Shown here piece by piece: positions 1 to 8,630 of a DNA stretch of 64,000 bases (positions are counted from its first letter, which is position 1; the number at the start of each line of letters is the position of its first letter). Under the pieces are notes generated by a model. It did no database searches and was not told the DNA's origin. It saw nothing but the letters and a program-made list of their open reading frames with translations. The position numbers and the translations under genes are program-made. This DNA is from Methylobacterium soli. GTDB lineage: Bacteria; Pseudomonadota; Alphaproteobacteria; Rhizobiales; Beijerinckiaceae. The stretch is taken from NCBI RefSeq assembly GCF_008806385.1, contig NZ_VZZK01000007.1:1-64000 (forward strand). Direction: 5' to 3'.

Positions 1-62
1 TCCGCGCCCGCTTCGGCACGGGCGCGGCCGACGGTCCCGTCGCAACGCGATCGGGAACAGCT

Positions 63-350
63 CTAGCCGCCACCGCCCGGTCCCTGGCTGCCGCTGCCGC
101 TGGCGCCGCCCTGCGGCACGGCACGGGAGGGCTGACCCGCATTGCCGCCCGCAGCCGAGTCGGTCGCGATGGTCCCCGCACCCGTGGCACTTGGCGCAAC
201 GATCAGGCTGCGGTCGTTGCCGGTGTTGTTCAACTGTCGCTGGATGACCGTTCCGGTTGCGCCCGGCTCGCGCGCAACGGGCAGGCCCTGCGCGGAAGCG
301 GAACCCGCAATCGTCAGCGCGAGGGTGCCGACGGCAATAAGCTTGATCAT
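63..350 (-). CDS. Small secreted protein, unknown function
   Basis: The predicted 95-residue protein opens with a clear Sec signal peptide (Lys near the N-terminus, hydrophobic core LIAVGTLALTIAG, cleavage after SASA). The mature part is low in complexity, rich in Ala, Gly, Ser and Thr, and ends in a Gly run. GGGAGA lies just upstream of the ATG, supporting this start. There are no cysteines and no recognisable domain. It is probably exported to the periplasm. It resembles in style the secreted proteins at 2631-2858 and 3011-3343, but I cannot assign a function. Confidence 0.7.
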   Translation of the reverse strand: MIKLIAVGTLALTIAGSASAQGLPVAREPGATGTVIQRQLNNTGNDRSLIVAPSATGAGTIATDSAAGGNAGQPSRAVPQGGASGSGSQGPGGGG

Positions 351-558
351 GGTGTCTCCCTGCTGGATGGATCCAGTTCAGGGGCGAACAACGGCGGCCC
401 GTGGCAATGGTTGCTCCGGCCCCGCTCGCTGAGCGCCAGACATTCCTTTTGTCTTGCGGCATGTTAACGAGGATGCAGGCCTGCGGGCGCGCCGACCGCA
501 CGCGTCGCCCCTCCGGGCCGCCGATCCGTCTCGGTTCGTCGGCCGGCGCCTGCGTGGC

Positions 559-744
559 TCAGCGCTGATCCTGAGGGTCTTCCTGCATCCCCTCCTCCGC
601 CGCGGAGCCGATCTCGGGCCCGTGTTCGAGGAAGGTCGGGTGATCGATGGGCGGGAACAGGCGCTCGAGGCCGCGCGCCACGCCGTACAGAACAGGATCA
701 GAGGCCGGCCCATCGAGAGGTGGGCAGTCGCTGGCTTCTCGCAT
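559..744 (-). CDS. Possible small acidic hypothetical protein
   Basis: A 61-residue frame on the minus strand, acidic, with a plausible soluble composition (PVLYGVARGLERLFPPIDHPTF in the middle, Glu/Asp-rich C-terminus). Its residue make-up looks more protein-like than the frames around it. No good ribosome-binding site lies before the ATG, only a weak AGAG. I do not recognise the family. It could be a real small gene or a chance open frame in GC-rich DNA. Confidence 0.35.
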   Translation of the reverse strand: MREASDCPPLDGPASDPVLYGVARGLERLFPPIDHPTFLEHGPEIGSAAEEGMQEDPQDQR

Positions 745-789
745 CGCACGCTCTTTGGAAGTCGCGCCTCTGCCGAGGGCGCTGGCTGA

Positions 790-1118
790 TGATCGGCAGG
801 AGAGGCCTGCCCTTAACTTCTGTTAAACGTGCGAGATGGAATTCGTTTCAGGAGCCCGGTCGGATTTCTGGAATTTCTGACAAGTGTCCGAGCTCGTACG
901 ATGGATGTGGTGCAAGGGCGCATCCACGGAACGCGCTCTGCCGCGCCCACTGCGCGCGATGCATACTGACCTGCTCGGAACCCAGACGCCTTCTTGCTTG
1001 GCACATAGCCCCGGCTTCAGCGTCGCGGTTCGCGAACGACGCGCGATTGCCGCAGGCGATGAAAGCTTCTGCTTCTCCGGGGTTGTAGCCATTGGCAACA
1101 TCCAGGAGACCGCCCCGC
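790..1118. other. Intergenic region with a TTAAC inverted repeat
   Basis: No convincing gene is seen in this stretch of about 330 bases. It contains a perfect inverted repeat at 813-826 (TTAAC, four bases, GTTAA) in a locally AT-richer patch, which could be a regulator site for the rightward genes that start at 1119. No strong promoter match was found by eye. Confidence 0.3.
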
Positions 1119-1622
1119 GTGATCAGCTCGGCCCAGGCGACCGAAACGCAGATCGAGGCCAATACCGGCTTCGAGACCCAGTGGAGCCGCGCCGAGACGG
1201 CGCTGCAGGGGCTGATCGGATTGATCATTGCCGCCGGTCTGCTCGGCGCCTTCGGCAATGGCTGGCTCTCCGCATCGACGAAGGCCTTCGCGCACGAGCC
1301 GCTGAGCGTGACGTATCAGCACCTCCTGCGTGCCAACGCGCCCACAGACCTGATCGTGGACGTGACGCGGGCCCTGCACAGCGAGAAGTTGCAGATCGAT
1401 GTCGGCTCGGACCTCCTCGACCACGCATCCATCGGCGCGACCCAGCCGAGCGCCGTCTCGGTGGACGCCACGCCGCGGGGCGTGACCTACACGTTCAATC
1501 TGGGGCTCGAGAAACAAGGCAGCATCACATTCAAGCTGTCCCCCCGCAAAGTCGGGCCTGTCGCGGCCAAGCTGACGGTCCGCGGTGACCAGATCGACCT
1601 GCCGCTCTTCGTCTATCCCTGA
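1119..1622 (+). CDS. Membrane-anchored protein, unknown, paired with DUF421 gene
   Basis: The 167-residue product has a short N-terminal cytoplasmic stretch, one transmembrane helix around residues 25-45 (LIGLIIAAGLLGAFG), then a domain of about 115 residues with alternating beta-type hydrophobicity, probably periplasmic. I chose the GTG at 1119 because AGGAG lies 10 bases upstream; an in-frame TTG at 1092 lacks such a site. The next gene, a DUF421 membrane protein, begins 31 bases downstream, so the two are probably co-transcribed. No known domain is recognised. Confidence 0.65.
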   Translation: MISSAQATETQIEANTGFETQWSRAETALQGLIGLIIAAGLLGAFGNGWLSASTKAFAHEPLSVTYQHLLRANAPTDLIVDVTRALHSEKLQIDVGSDLLDHASIGATQPSAVSVDATPRGVTYTFNLGLEKQGSITFKLSPRKVGPVAAKLTVRGDQIDLPLFVYP

Positions 1623-1653
1623 GCGAACGCCGTCAGGTCTGAAGGACGCGCCC

Positions 1654-2109
1654 ATGGACATCGTTTTCCGCGCCGCATTGATGTACCTCACCGTGTTGAT
1701 CCTGCTGCGGCTCACGACGCAGCGGATCATGCGTTCGGCGACACCGCTCGACATGGTGGTGATCTTCTTCTTCGGCGGAATAGCCGTGCCGCCGATCCTG
1801 GGCGACGACCGCTCGATCACGGGCGCGATCCTGGCCCTCTGCACCATCGCGGGTCTGCACACGGCCCTCTCGCATCTGAAGCGGGTCTGGCCGGTGGTCG
1901 GCATGGTGACGGAGGGCAACCCGGTGGTGATCTATGCCAACGGCACCTGGGATGACGAGAAGATGCGGCGCCGTCGCGTGGATGCGCGGGACGTCATGGC
2001 GGAGATGCGCCAGCAGGGGATCACGAACCTGGAGGACGTGCAATCCGCCATCATCGAGCACACGGGCGCCATCACGGTCGTGCCGAAGCAGCGGCACACC
2101 CACCCGTGA
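1654..2109 (+). CDS. DUF421 (YetF-like) membrane protein
   Basis: The 151-residue protein has two to three hydrophobic segments in its first 80 residues, with the family-typical RLTTQRIMRSATPLDMVV motif in the first cytoplasmic loop. A compact soluble domain follows, with NPVVIYANG and MAEMRQQGITNLEDVQSA, as in YetF/DUF421 proteins. These are inner-membrane proteins of poorly defined, often stress-related, function. It probably forms an operon with the single-pass membrane protein upstream. The C-terminus is short and ends in a His-rich tail (QRHTHP). Confidence 0.85.
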   Translation: MDIVFRAALMYLTVLILLRLTTQRIMRSATPLDMVVIFFFGGIAVPPILGDDRSITGAILALCTIAGLHTALSHLKRVWPVVGMVTEGNPVVIYANGTWDDEKMRRRRVDARDVMAEMRQQGITNLEDVQSAIIEHTGAITVVPKQRHTHP

Positions 2110-2150
2110 GACGGGTTGGGCCCATCGCGCGCCCGCACGGCCTCAAGAAA

Positions 2151-2178
2151 AGCCCCGCGGCTCTCGGAGCGCGGGGCT
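2151..2178 (-). terminator. Rho-independent terminator, best on minus strand
   Basis: AGCCCCGC and GCGGGGCT form an 8-bp perfect stem around a loop of about 12 bases. Read on the minus strand, the hairpin is followed by TTTTCTTG; on the plus strand it is followed by AAGTTC. It may end the DUF421 transcript weakly, but its polarity suits a leftward transcript from 2180-2600 for which I see no convincing gene. Confidence 0.55.
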
Positions 2179-2464
2179 AAGTTCAGATCTCGGGAGAAAG
2201 ACGGCTCCACCAACGGCGGGGGTTCGGAATGCCGGCGGAGCCGTGCCGGGAACGGAACCGGCGCGGGCAAACTGCCACCTCGCCAGCCCGGCACATTCAC
2301 GTGGGTAAAGGCAGCCTTCGTTTCCGCGCTGTGGCTGCCCAGGGTGTGGTTTCACGCGCTCGCCCGGTCATGAGCTCAGGTTGCTGAAATGCCGGCCATG
2401 ATCTCCTGGCCAGGGTCTCAGACCTGCAGGAGATCCCATGCGCACGGATCACGTCGGATCCCTT

Positions 2465-2570
2465 GAAGACGCCGAAGGGCCAAGACGCCGAAGGGTGAAG
2501 ACGCCGAAGGGTGAAGACGCCGAAGGGTGAAGAAGACGCTGAAGGGTGAAGAAGACGCTGAAGGGCGAAG
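2465..2570. repeat. Short tandem repeat array
   Basis: About four copies of a 16-base unit (GACGCCGAAGGGTGAA) run into two copies of a 19-base variant containing GACGCTGAAGGG. The array ends directly at the terminator of the leftward gene at 2631-2858, so it lies downstream of that gene. It has no coding capacity I would trust and looks like replication-slippage expansion. The remaining bases from 2179 to 2464 show nothing recognisable. Confidence 0.8.
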
Positions 2571-2597
2571 AAAAGCCCCGGCGCGAGGCCGGGGCGA
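2571..2597 (-). terminator. Rho-independent terminator of the gene at 2631-2858
   Basis: On the minus strand GCCCCGGC, a five-base loop and GCCGGGGC form a stem, followed directly by TTTTCTTC. It lies about 35 bases after the stop codon of the small secreted protein gene, the expected position for an intrinsic terminator. Confidence 0.8.
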
Positions 2598-2630
2598 TCA
2601 TGGGTGCGGGTGTCGGCGCTCGCCGGCAGC

Positions 2631-2858
2631 TTAGTGGGCCGCGGTGTCGGCAGCCTCGGCGACGACGCGCCGGGTCGTGGGAGCGCGCGCGGTCACGGAG
2701 GGCGTCGTCGTCAGCTCGGAAGCCGGACGCAGGGTGGCCGTGGCGCGGGCCTGCTCACGGTAGAGCGGCGGCGTGAGGTTGAGGCGGTCATCCGCCAGCG
2801 CGGTGCCCGCCAGGGTGACGGAGGCGACAGCGGCAAGAACGAGCGTACGAACGGTCAT
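2631..2858 (-). CDS. Small secreted protein, unknown function
   Basis: The 75-residue product begins with a Sec signal peptide (MTVRTLVLAAVASVTLAGTALA, cut before DDR). The mature part is about 53 residues, rich in Thr, Ala and Arg, with LNLTPPLYREQARATAT. There is no cysteine and no recognised domain. A strong terminator follows on the same strand, so it is probably a single-gene transcript. Style and size match the neighbour at 3011-3343. Confidence 0.7.
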   Translation of the reverse strand: MTVRTLVLAAVASVTLAGTALADDRLNLTPPLYREQARATATLRPASELTTTPSVTARAPTTRRVVAEAADTAAH

Positions 2859-3010
2859 GGTGCTGATCCCTTTGATGTTTCAGGGCCTCTGCCCTGTTTC
2901 GTGAGAGGGATATGCTTCCCGGAACACCATCATTCAAACAGATGCGGTCGATCATCGATATTGACTGCATCAATGATGGTGAGCCGGGGGCCCTGGCTGG
3001 TCAGCGCCGC

Positions 3011-3343
3011 CTAGTCGACGCGGGCATCAACCCGAGCCCCCCAGACGTTGATCGTGCGCGGAGCCTCGTGGACCACGGCGGCGTTCTCAGACGCCGCACC
3101 AGCCCGGGCCGAGGCGTAAGCGTGCCGGGGAGCGACCGAGCCGGTGGCCAGCACGGCCTCCTTGCGCGGGACGGCGTCCTTACGCGCTGTGGCCGCGCCA
3201 GCCACGGCTGACCGGGCGCCCGGAACGTTGAAGGTGTGGCCCCAGGCGTCGAAGGTCTGAACCTCCTGAGCGGCGGCCGGCACAGAGGCGGCAGCGATGC
3301 TGGCGGCGACGACAGCGGCGGCGAAGGCGGAACGAACACGCAT
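3011..3343 (-). CDS. Small secreted protein, possibly MarR-controlled
   Basis: The 110-residue product has a signal peptide ending VPAAAQ, then a short mature protein. FDAWGHTFNVPGAR and INVWGARVDARVD are two similar W-G-containing segments at its two ends. No known domain is recognised. The gene is divergent from the MarR-family regulator at 3599, and a 12-base site matching the one in front of the MarR gene lies at 3468-3479 in its upstream region. Control by that regulator is an inference. Confidence 0.7.
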   Translation of the reverse strand: MRVRSAFAAAVVAASIAAASVPAAAQEVQTFDAWGHTFNVPGARSAVAGAATARKDAVPRKEAVLATGSVAPRHAYASARAGAASENAAVVHEAPRTINVWGARVDARVD

Positions 3344-3467
3344 CGGAATTCTCCCAAACTTGAGCGGGCGGAGCCGGATGGTCCCTGAGGGAGCCCGCTG
3401 CCTCGCTCGTTGCGATAGGCTTGATATAAACCTTTCCGCAGCCCTCGCCGTGCGTCAGCGCACCTGA

Positions 3468-3479
3468 GTTGATACCAAC
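3468..3479. promoter_or_regulatory. Probable MarR operator, distal copy
   Basis: GTTGATACCAAC is the exact reverse complement of the site at 3569-3580 and is itself an imperfect palindrome (GTTG...CAAC). It sits about 125 bases upstream of the secreted-protein gene that ends at 3011. Paired inverted copies in a divergent promoter region are typical of MarR-family autoregulation. Confidence 0.6.
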
Positions 3480-3568
3480 CTTGTTGTGGCGCGCGCTGCC
3501 GGGGGCCGGCCCTCGGACGCGGACCGGGCCGTGACCGTCTATTCGGAAGCCGGCGGAGCTCCTATATA

Positions 3569-3580
3569 GTTGGTATCAAC
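3569..3580. promoter_or_regulatory. Probable MarR operator next to the regulator gene
   Basis: GTTGGTATCAAC lies 19 bases upstream of the regulator start codon and overlaps an AT-rich stretch (CTATATAG) that could serve as a -10 region. It is identical in inverted orientation to the site at 3468-3479. Binding here would repress the regulator's own gene. Confidence 0.6.
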
Positions 3581-3598
3581 TTTCCTGAGGGTCTGCCC

Positions 3599-4048
3599 AT
3601 GGCCAGAACGCCTGCCCTTACCCCCGCGCTCGCGGCGACCATCGAGGAGGCTTGCCTCTGCCTCTCGACCCAGCGGGCAGCCCGCACCATCGGCCGTCGC
3701 TACGATGCCGCCTTGCGCCCCACCGGCCTGTCGAACTGGCAATTCGGCCTGTTGATGATGCTTGTTCGCGACGAGGCGCCGACCATCGGCGAGCTCGCTC
3801 AGGACCTGGCGATGGATCGCACCACCATCACGGCCAACCTGAAGCCTCTGGATCGTCGCGGCCTCCTCGCGGTCCGGGCGGATGCGCAGGACCGGCGTGT
3901 CCGGCGCATCGTGCTCACCGACGAAGGCCGCGCGCTCCTGACCGAGGCGATCCCCCTGTGGGAGACGGCGCAGGCTGCCTGCACGGCGCAGCTCGGCAGC
4001 GTCGATCAGATCGCTTTCCGTGCTGCCGTGGCCGCGCTGTCGGCCTGA
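3599..4048 (+). CDS. MarR-family transcriptional regulator
   Basis: The 149-residue protein has the MarR winged-helix layout. There is an N-terminal dimerisation helix, a recognition region around residues 60-90 (PTIGELAQDLAMDRTTITANLKPLDRRG), the wing with RADAQDRRVRRIVLTDEG, and C-terminal helices completing the dimer interface. There is a Cys pair near the N-terminus (EACLCLSTQR), which could allow redox or metal sensing but is unproven. It is divergent from a secreted-protein gene, and two matching palindromes lie between them. The ligand is unknown. Confidence 0.9.
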   Translation: MARTPALTPALAATIEEACLCLSTQRAARTIGRRYDAALRPTGLSNWQFGLLMMLVRDEAPTIGELAQDLAMDRTTITANLKPLDRRGLLAVRADAQDRRVRRIVLTDEGRALLTEAIPLWETAQAACTAQLGSVDQIAFRAAVAALSA

Positions 4049-4233
4049 CGGGGACTCCGCTCGCGGGCCGCCGCGCCGGCGAGGAGGCAAAGCCGCGGAT
4101 TCCGCGCCGCGATGGCCAGCCCCTCGAAGGGCAGCGGAGGGATCCGGTCGCGCGCCTGTGACTGAGCGATCGCCGCGTTGCCCGCGGGGCTCTGCCGGCC
4201 TCGGGGGCGCCCGCGGCGTTCATCGAAACAGGA

Positions 4234-4656
4234 TCAGGGCTTCTGCAGCGCCTCGTGCGGCGTCATCGGCATCATGTTCTGATCTAGGTGGTACATGACC
4301 CAGATCGAGCCGACCAACGTGATGACGACCAGGGTCAGGGTGAAGGCCAGCGCCATGAAGGTCCAGCCGCCCTCCGATTTCGTATTCATGTGCAGGAAGT
4401 AGATCATGTGCACGACGATCTGCACCGCCGCCAGCGCCATGATGACGATGCTGGTCCAGAGCGTGTCCTGCAGAACGTCGCCCATGACGAGCCAGAACGG
4501 AATGGCGGTGAGGATGACCGACAGCACGAAGCCGGTCACGTAGCCCCGGAAACTGCCATGCGCCCCGTGCGGATGGGGCGCGCCCCGCGCCATGCCGGGC
4601 CCTGCCCCATCGTCCTGCGACTTCCGGACGTCTCCGGCCCCGGTCACCGCGCTCAT
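4234..4656 (-). CDS. cyoD: Cytochrome bo-type quinol oxidase subunit IV
   Basis: The 140-residue protein has a polar N-terminus of about 35 residues and three transmembrane helices, with MIYFLHMNTKSEGGW between helices two and three as in CyoD. It is the small subunit that assists assembly of the CuB site. The start codon overlaps the cyoC stop in an ATGA, and cyoD is the last gene of the cyoABCD order. No cyoE (haem O synthase) follows, so haem O synthesis must be encoded elsewhere. Confidence 0.92.
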   Translation of the reverse strand: MSAVTGAGDVRKSQDDGAGPGMARGAPHPHGAHGSFRGYVTGFVLSVILTAIPFWLVMGDVLQDTLWTSIVIMALAAVQIVVHMIYFLHMNTKSEGGWTFMALAFTLTLVVITLVGSIWVMYHLDQNMMPMTPHEALQKP

Positions 4657-5279
4657 CGCATGGCTCCCATCAGGTAGACGAAGGTGAAGACGCCGATCCA
4701 GACCACGTCGAGGAAGTGCCAGAACATCGACAGACACAGGAGCCGGCGCTGGTTCTCGGCGATGAGGCCGCGCTGGCGCACCTGCAGCATCAGGACGACG
4801 AGCCAGAGGATGCCGAAGGTGACGTGCAATCCGTGCGTGCCGACGAGCGTGAAGAAGGCGGACAGGAAGGCGCTGCGCTGAGGCGTCGCGCCCTCGCGGA
4901 TCAGGTGGCTGAACTCGAAGAGCTCGATCGCCAGAAAGCCTGCGCCGAACAGGCCCGTGACGGCGAGCCAACGGAGCGTGGTGTCGATCCGCGCCTTGTC
5001 CATCTCGAGCATGGCAAAGCCGTAGGTAATGGACGACAGGAGCAGGAGGCCCGTGTTCACCGCGACGAGCCGGAGATCGAACAATTCCGCCCCGGACGGA
5101 CCCGCCGCGTAGTTGCGGCCGAGCACCCCGTACGTGGCGAACAGGATCGCGAAGATGAGGCTGTCCCCCATCAGGTAGATCCAGAAGCCGATCAGCGTGC
5201 CCCCGTCGCCGTGGGCATGCTCTTCGTGCTCGTAGAAGACCGGTGCCGTGGCACCGGGCGGGGCGGTCCGCTCATGCAT
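4653..5279 (-). CDS. cyoC: Cytochrome bo-type quinol oxidase subunit III
   Basis: The 208-residue protein has five transmembrane helices and the family motifs [20 protein letters not shown] and [15 protein letters not shown]. Length is close to that of E. coli CyoC. I chose the ATG at 5279 because it overlaps the cyoB stop codon as ATGCATGA; an upstream in-frame start would overlap cyoB by about 50 bases. It is a core subunit of the proton-pumping terminal oxidase. Confidence 0.94.
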   Translation of the reverse strand: MHERTAPPGATAPVFYEHEEHAHGDGGTLIGFWIYLMGDSLIFAILFATYGVLGRNYAAGPSGAELFDLRLVAVNTGLLLLSSITYGFAMLEMDKARIDTTLRWLAVTGLFGAGFLAIELFEFSHLIREGATPQRSAFLSAFFTLVGTHGLHVTFGILWLVVLMLQVRQRGLIAENQRRLLCLSMFWHFLDVVWIGVFTFVYLMGAMR

Positions 5280-7287
5280 CGGCGCCGACCCCTCTCGTGA
5301 GTTGCGCGGTCCTCTCGCGCTCAAGCCGCGTGACGTCCTCGGCCGGGATGTAGAAATCCCGGTTGTAGTTGAACGTGTGGATGACGGCGGTGGCGATGAG
5401 GCCCGCGGAGGACAGGGCGGCCAGCCACCAGATGTACCAGATCATGGCGAAGCCCAGCACGGTGCTGAGGCCCGCCAGGATCACGCCCGTGCCGGTGTTC
5501 TTCGGCATGTGGATCGGCCGGAACCCCTCCAGAGGCCGGTCGTGGCCGCGCTTCTTCATGTCCCACCACGCGTCGAGATCATGGATGATGGGCGTGTAGG
5601 CGAAGTTGTAGGGCGGAGGCGGCGAGGAGGTGGACCATTCGAGCGTCCGGCCCCCCCAGGGATCGCCCGTGCGGTCGCGCAGCTGCTCGCGCCGAAAATA
5701 GCTGACCACGAGCTGGACGAGCAGCGCCAGGATCCCCGCCATGATGATGAACACGCCGATCGCCGCGACCGTCAGGTAAGGCTGCACGTCCGGGTCGTCG
5801 AAATGCTGCGTCCGGCGCGTCACGCCCATCAGGCCGAGGATGTAGAGCGGCGTGAACACCACCCAGAAGCCGATGAGCCAGCACCAGAACGAGACTTTCC
5901 CCCAGAACGGATCGAGCGTGTAGCCGAATGCTTTCGGGAACCAGTATTGCAGACCGGCGAGCACGCCGAAGACGACGGCGCCGATGATGACGTTGTGGAA
6001 ATGCGCCACCAGGAAGAGGCTGTTGTGCACGATGAAATCGGCGGGCGGCACCGCGAGCAGCACGCCGGTCAACCCGCCGATCACGAAAGTCGGGATGAAG
6101 CCCATGACCCAGATGAACGGCACATCGAAGCGGATCTGCCCGCGATACATGGTGAAGAGCCAGTTGAAGACTTTCGCGCCCGTCGGGATCGAGATGATCA
6201 TGCTCGCGATGCCGAAGAAGGCATTCACGGTGGGCCCGGCCCCCATCGTGAAGAAGTGGTGCAGCCAGACCAGCCACGACACGACGGCGATCACCATCGT
6301 GGCGTAGACCATCGAGGTGTAGCCGAACAGCCGCTTGCTGCAGAAGGTCGAGGTGACCTCCGAGTAGATCCCGAAGGCGGGCAGAACCAGGACGTAGACC
6401 TCCGGATGACCCCAGATCCAGATGAGGTTCATGTACAGCATCGTGTTGCCGCCGAAATCGTTCGTGAAGAAGTGCGTCCCCACGTATCGGTCGAGCGACA
6501 GCAGCGCCAGGGTCGCGGTCAGGACCGGGAAGATCGTGACGATGAGGGCGTTGCTGGCCAGCGTCGTCCAGCAGAAGACGGGCATCTTCATCAAGCTCAT
6601 GCCGGGCGCCCGCATCTTGGCGATGGTGGCGATCAGGTTGATGCCCGACAGCGTGGTGCCGACCCCCGCGATCTGGAGCCCCCAGATGTAGTAATCGACC
6701 CCGACGCCGGGGCTGTAGGCCGCCCCCGACAGCGGCGCGTAGGCGAGCCAGGTCGCGCGCGAGAACTCGCCGACAAACAGGGACAGCATCGTGAGGGCAG
6801 CGCCGCCCGCCGTCATCCAGAAGCTGAAATTGTTGAGGAAGGGGAACGCCACGTCGCGGGCCCCGATCTGGAGCGGCATCACGTAGTTCATCAGGCCGGT
6901 GACGAACGGCATCGCCATGAAGAAGATCATGATCATGCCGTGCGCGGTGAAGACCTGGTCGTAATGGTGCGGGGGCAGGTAGCCCTCCGACGCGCCGACC
7001 GAGAGGGCCTTCTGGGTGATCATCATGACCGCGTCCGCGAAGCCGCGCAGCAGCATCACGATGGCCAGCACGACGTACATGATGCCGATCTTCTTGTGGT
7101 CGACGCTCGTGAACCATTCCCGCCAGAGATAGCCCCACTTGCCGTACCAGGTGACGGCACCGAGGAGGGCCGCGCCGCCGATCGCCACGGCGATGAACGT
7201 CCCGAGCAGGATGGGCTCGTGATAGGGGATCGCCTCGAGCGTCAGCCGTCCGAAGATGAGTTGCCTGAGGTCGAGGTTCGAGAACAT
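5272..7287 (-). CDS. cyoB: Cytochrome bo-type quinol oxidase subunit I
   Basis: The 671-residue protein is the catalytic subunit, with about 15 transmembrane helices. All metal ligands are present, shifted by ten residues from E. coli: low-spin haem His116 and His431, CuB ligands His294, His343 and His344, and the high-spin haem ligand His429. The HPEVY motif (294-298) carries the proton-channel Glu296. The enzyme oxidises ubiquinol, reduces oxygen to water and pumps protons. It follows cyoA by 17 bases and overlaps cyoC. Confidence 0.97.
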   Translation of the reverse strand: MFSNLDLRQLIFGRLTLEAIPYHEPILLGTFIAVAIGGAALLGAVTWYGKWGYLWREWFTSVDHKKIGIMYVVLAIVMLLRGFADAVMMITQKALSVGASEGYLPPHHYDQVFTAHGMIMIFFMAMPFVTGLMNYVMPLQIGARDVAFPFLNNFSFWMTAGGAALTMLSLFVGEFSRATWLAYAPLSGAAYSPGVGVDYYIWGLQIAGVGTTLSGINLIATIAKMRAPGMSLMKMPVFCWTTLASNALIVTIFPVLTATLALLSLDRYVGTHFFTNDFGGNTMLYMNLIWIWGHPEVYVLVLPAFGIYSEVTSTFCSKRLFGYTSMVYATMVIAVVSWLVWLHHFFTMGAGPTVNAFFGIASMIISIPTGAKVFNWLFTMYRGQIRFDVPFIWVMGFIPTFVIGGLTGVLLAVPPADFIVHNSLFLVAHFHNVIIGAVVFGVLAGLQYWFPKAFGYTLDPFWGKVSFWCWLIGFWVVFTPLYILGLMGVTRRTQHFDDPDVQPYLTVAAIGVFIIMAGILALLVQLVVSYFRREQLRDRTGDPWGGRTLEWSTSSPPPPYNFAYTPIIHDLDAWWDMKKRGHDRPLEGFRPIHMPKNTGTGVILAGLSTVLGFAMIWYIWWLAALSSAGLIATAVIHTFNYNRDFYIPAEDVTRLERERTAQLTRGVGADA

Positions 7288-7304
7288 GCGGAAGCTCGCT
7301 CGGG

Positions 7305-8546
7305 TCAGTGCTGGTGGCGATCGGACGGCCGATTGTTCAACTGCGCCGGAGCCGGCCCCCGCTCGGCCCCCGGACGCGCATTGCCCTGTCCCTGGTCGGG
7401 CTCGGATTTCGGCGCGTTGACGCCGCCGCGGCTCAGTTCCTGATCGCGGGGCATCATGCCTTCAGGCTGGACGGAGCCCTGGGGCGGGCGCCCGGAGGCC
7501 GGGAAGGTCGCGGCCGGCGATTCGTCGCCGCTCCTGCCACGACGGCTGTCGTATTCGAGCCTCTCCCGGTTCGCCTCGCTGGCCTCGCCGGCGCCACCCG
7601 ACCGGTCGAGGTGGTGCATCTCCGCGACGCACATCTGGCCCGGCTCGACGCACAGGCCCAGGATGGCGTCGAAGAGGCCGTTCTCGACCGTGCCGAAGAA
7701 CTGGACCGGGACCGCCTCGCTCGGCTTCTCGATCTTCAGATAGGCGTCGCGGTCGAGGCGCGTCCCGGAGGCCTTGGTCTTCGCCACCCACGCGTCGAAA
7801 TCCTGCGGCGACAGGCTCCGGAAGCCGAAATTCATCCGGGAGAACCCCGATCCGCTGTAATGCGCCGACTGGCCCCGGAAGTCCCCCGCCTTGTTCATCA
7901 CGGCGTGAAGCTGCGTCTGCATGCCCGGCATGGCGTAGACCATGCCGGCGAGAGCCGGCACGTAGAACGTGTTCCAGACCGAGGAGGAGGTGATCTTGAA
8001 GGAGATCGGCACGTCCACCGGCGCCGCCATCTCGTTGAGGCTCGCGACCCCGTGTTCGGGATAGAGGAACAGCCACTTCCAATCGAGGGCGACGACCTGG
8101 ACGGTCAGGGGTTTCACGTCCGCCGGCACGGGCTTGTTGGGGGCGAGCCGGCTCAGGGGCCTGAAGGGATCGAGCGTGTGCGTGCTGATCCACGTCATGG
8201 CCCCGAGCGCGATGATGATCAGCAGGGGGATCGTCCAGATCACCACTTCGAGTTGGGTCGAGTGGTGCCAATCGGGATCGTAGATCGCCTTCGCGTTCGA
8301 GGCCCGGTAGCGCCAGGCGTACAGGAAGGTGAGCGCGATCACCGGCACGATGACGATCAGCATGAGCGCCGTGGACGCGATGAGGAGGTTGCGCTGCTGG
8401 ACCGCGATGTCGCCCGACGGATTCAGCACGACCATGTTGCAGCCGGTGAGCAGACCCATGGCGGCGAGCGGCACCAGGCCGCGCCGGGTCCTGCGGAGCC
8501 AGGAGCCGCGCGCGCGGCGGGCGATGGGCGGGTGGGCGAGGACCAT
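7305..8546 (-). CDS. cyoA: Cytochrome bo-type quinol oxidase subunit II (lipoprotein)
   Basis: The 413-residue protein starts with an Arg-rich region and the lipobox LLTGC, then two transmembrane helices and a periplasmic cupredoxin-like domain. That domain lacks the CuA cysteine ligands, which marks a quinol rather than a cytochrome c oxidase. The start at 8546 gives a normal lipoprotein signal; an upstream in-frame ATG at 8627 would add 27 residues. Unusually, about 90 residues after the last conserved motif ([14 protein letters not shown]) form a Pro/Gly/Gln-rich tail that looks disordered and ends in a His-rich motif. Confidence 0.93.
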   Translation of the reverse strand: MVLAHPPIARRARGSWLRRTRRGLVPLAAMGLLTGCNMVVLNPSGDIAVQQRNLLIASTALMLIVIVPVIALTFLYAWRYRASNAKAIYDPDWHHSTQLEVVIWTIPLLIIIALGAMTWISTHTLDPFRPLSRLAPNKPVPADVKPLTVQVVALDWKWLFLYPEHGVASLNEMAAPVDVPISFKITSSSVWNTFYVPALAGMVYAMPGMQTQLHAVMNKAGDFRGQSAHYSGSGFSRMNFGFRSLSPQDFDAWVAKTKASGTRLDRDAYLKIEKPSEAVPVQFFGTVENGLFDAILGLCVEPGQMCVAEMHHLDRSGGAGEASEANRERLEYDSRRGRSGDESPAATFPASGRPPQGSVQPEGMMPRDQELSRGGVNAPKSEPDQGQGNARPGAERGPAPAQLNNRPSDRHQH

Positions 8547-8630
8547 GGTCGGGGCGTCACTCCGTGATCCCTCGTCGCCAGGAGGGCGACGTGCGAGCGG
8601 GTGGAGCGGACACGCGGGTGTCCGCACGGC

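Noticed and set aside
5248..7443. Very long open frame on the plus strand opposite cyoB
   Set aside because: Its product is Arg/Asp/His-rich with no hydrophobic core pattern, as expected for the complement of a GC-rich membrane-protein gene; cyoB itself is complete with all metal ligands.
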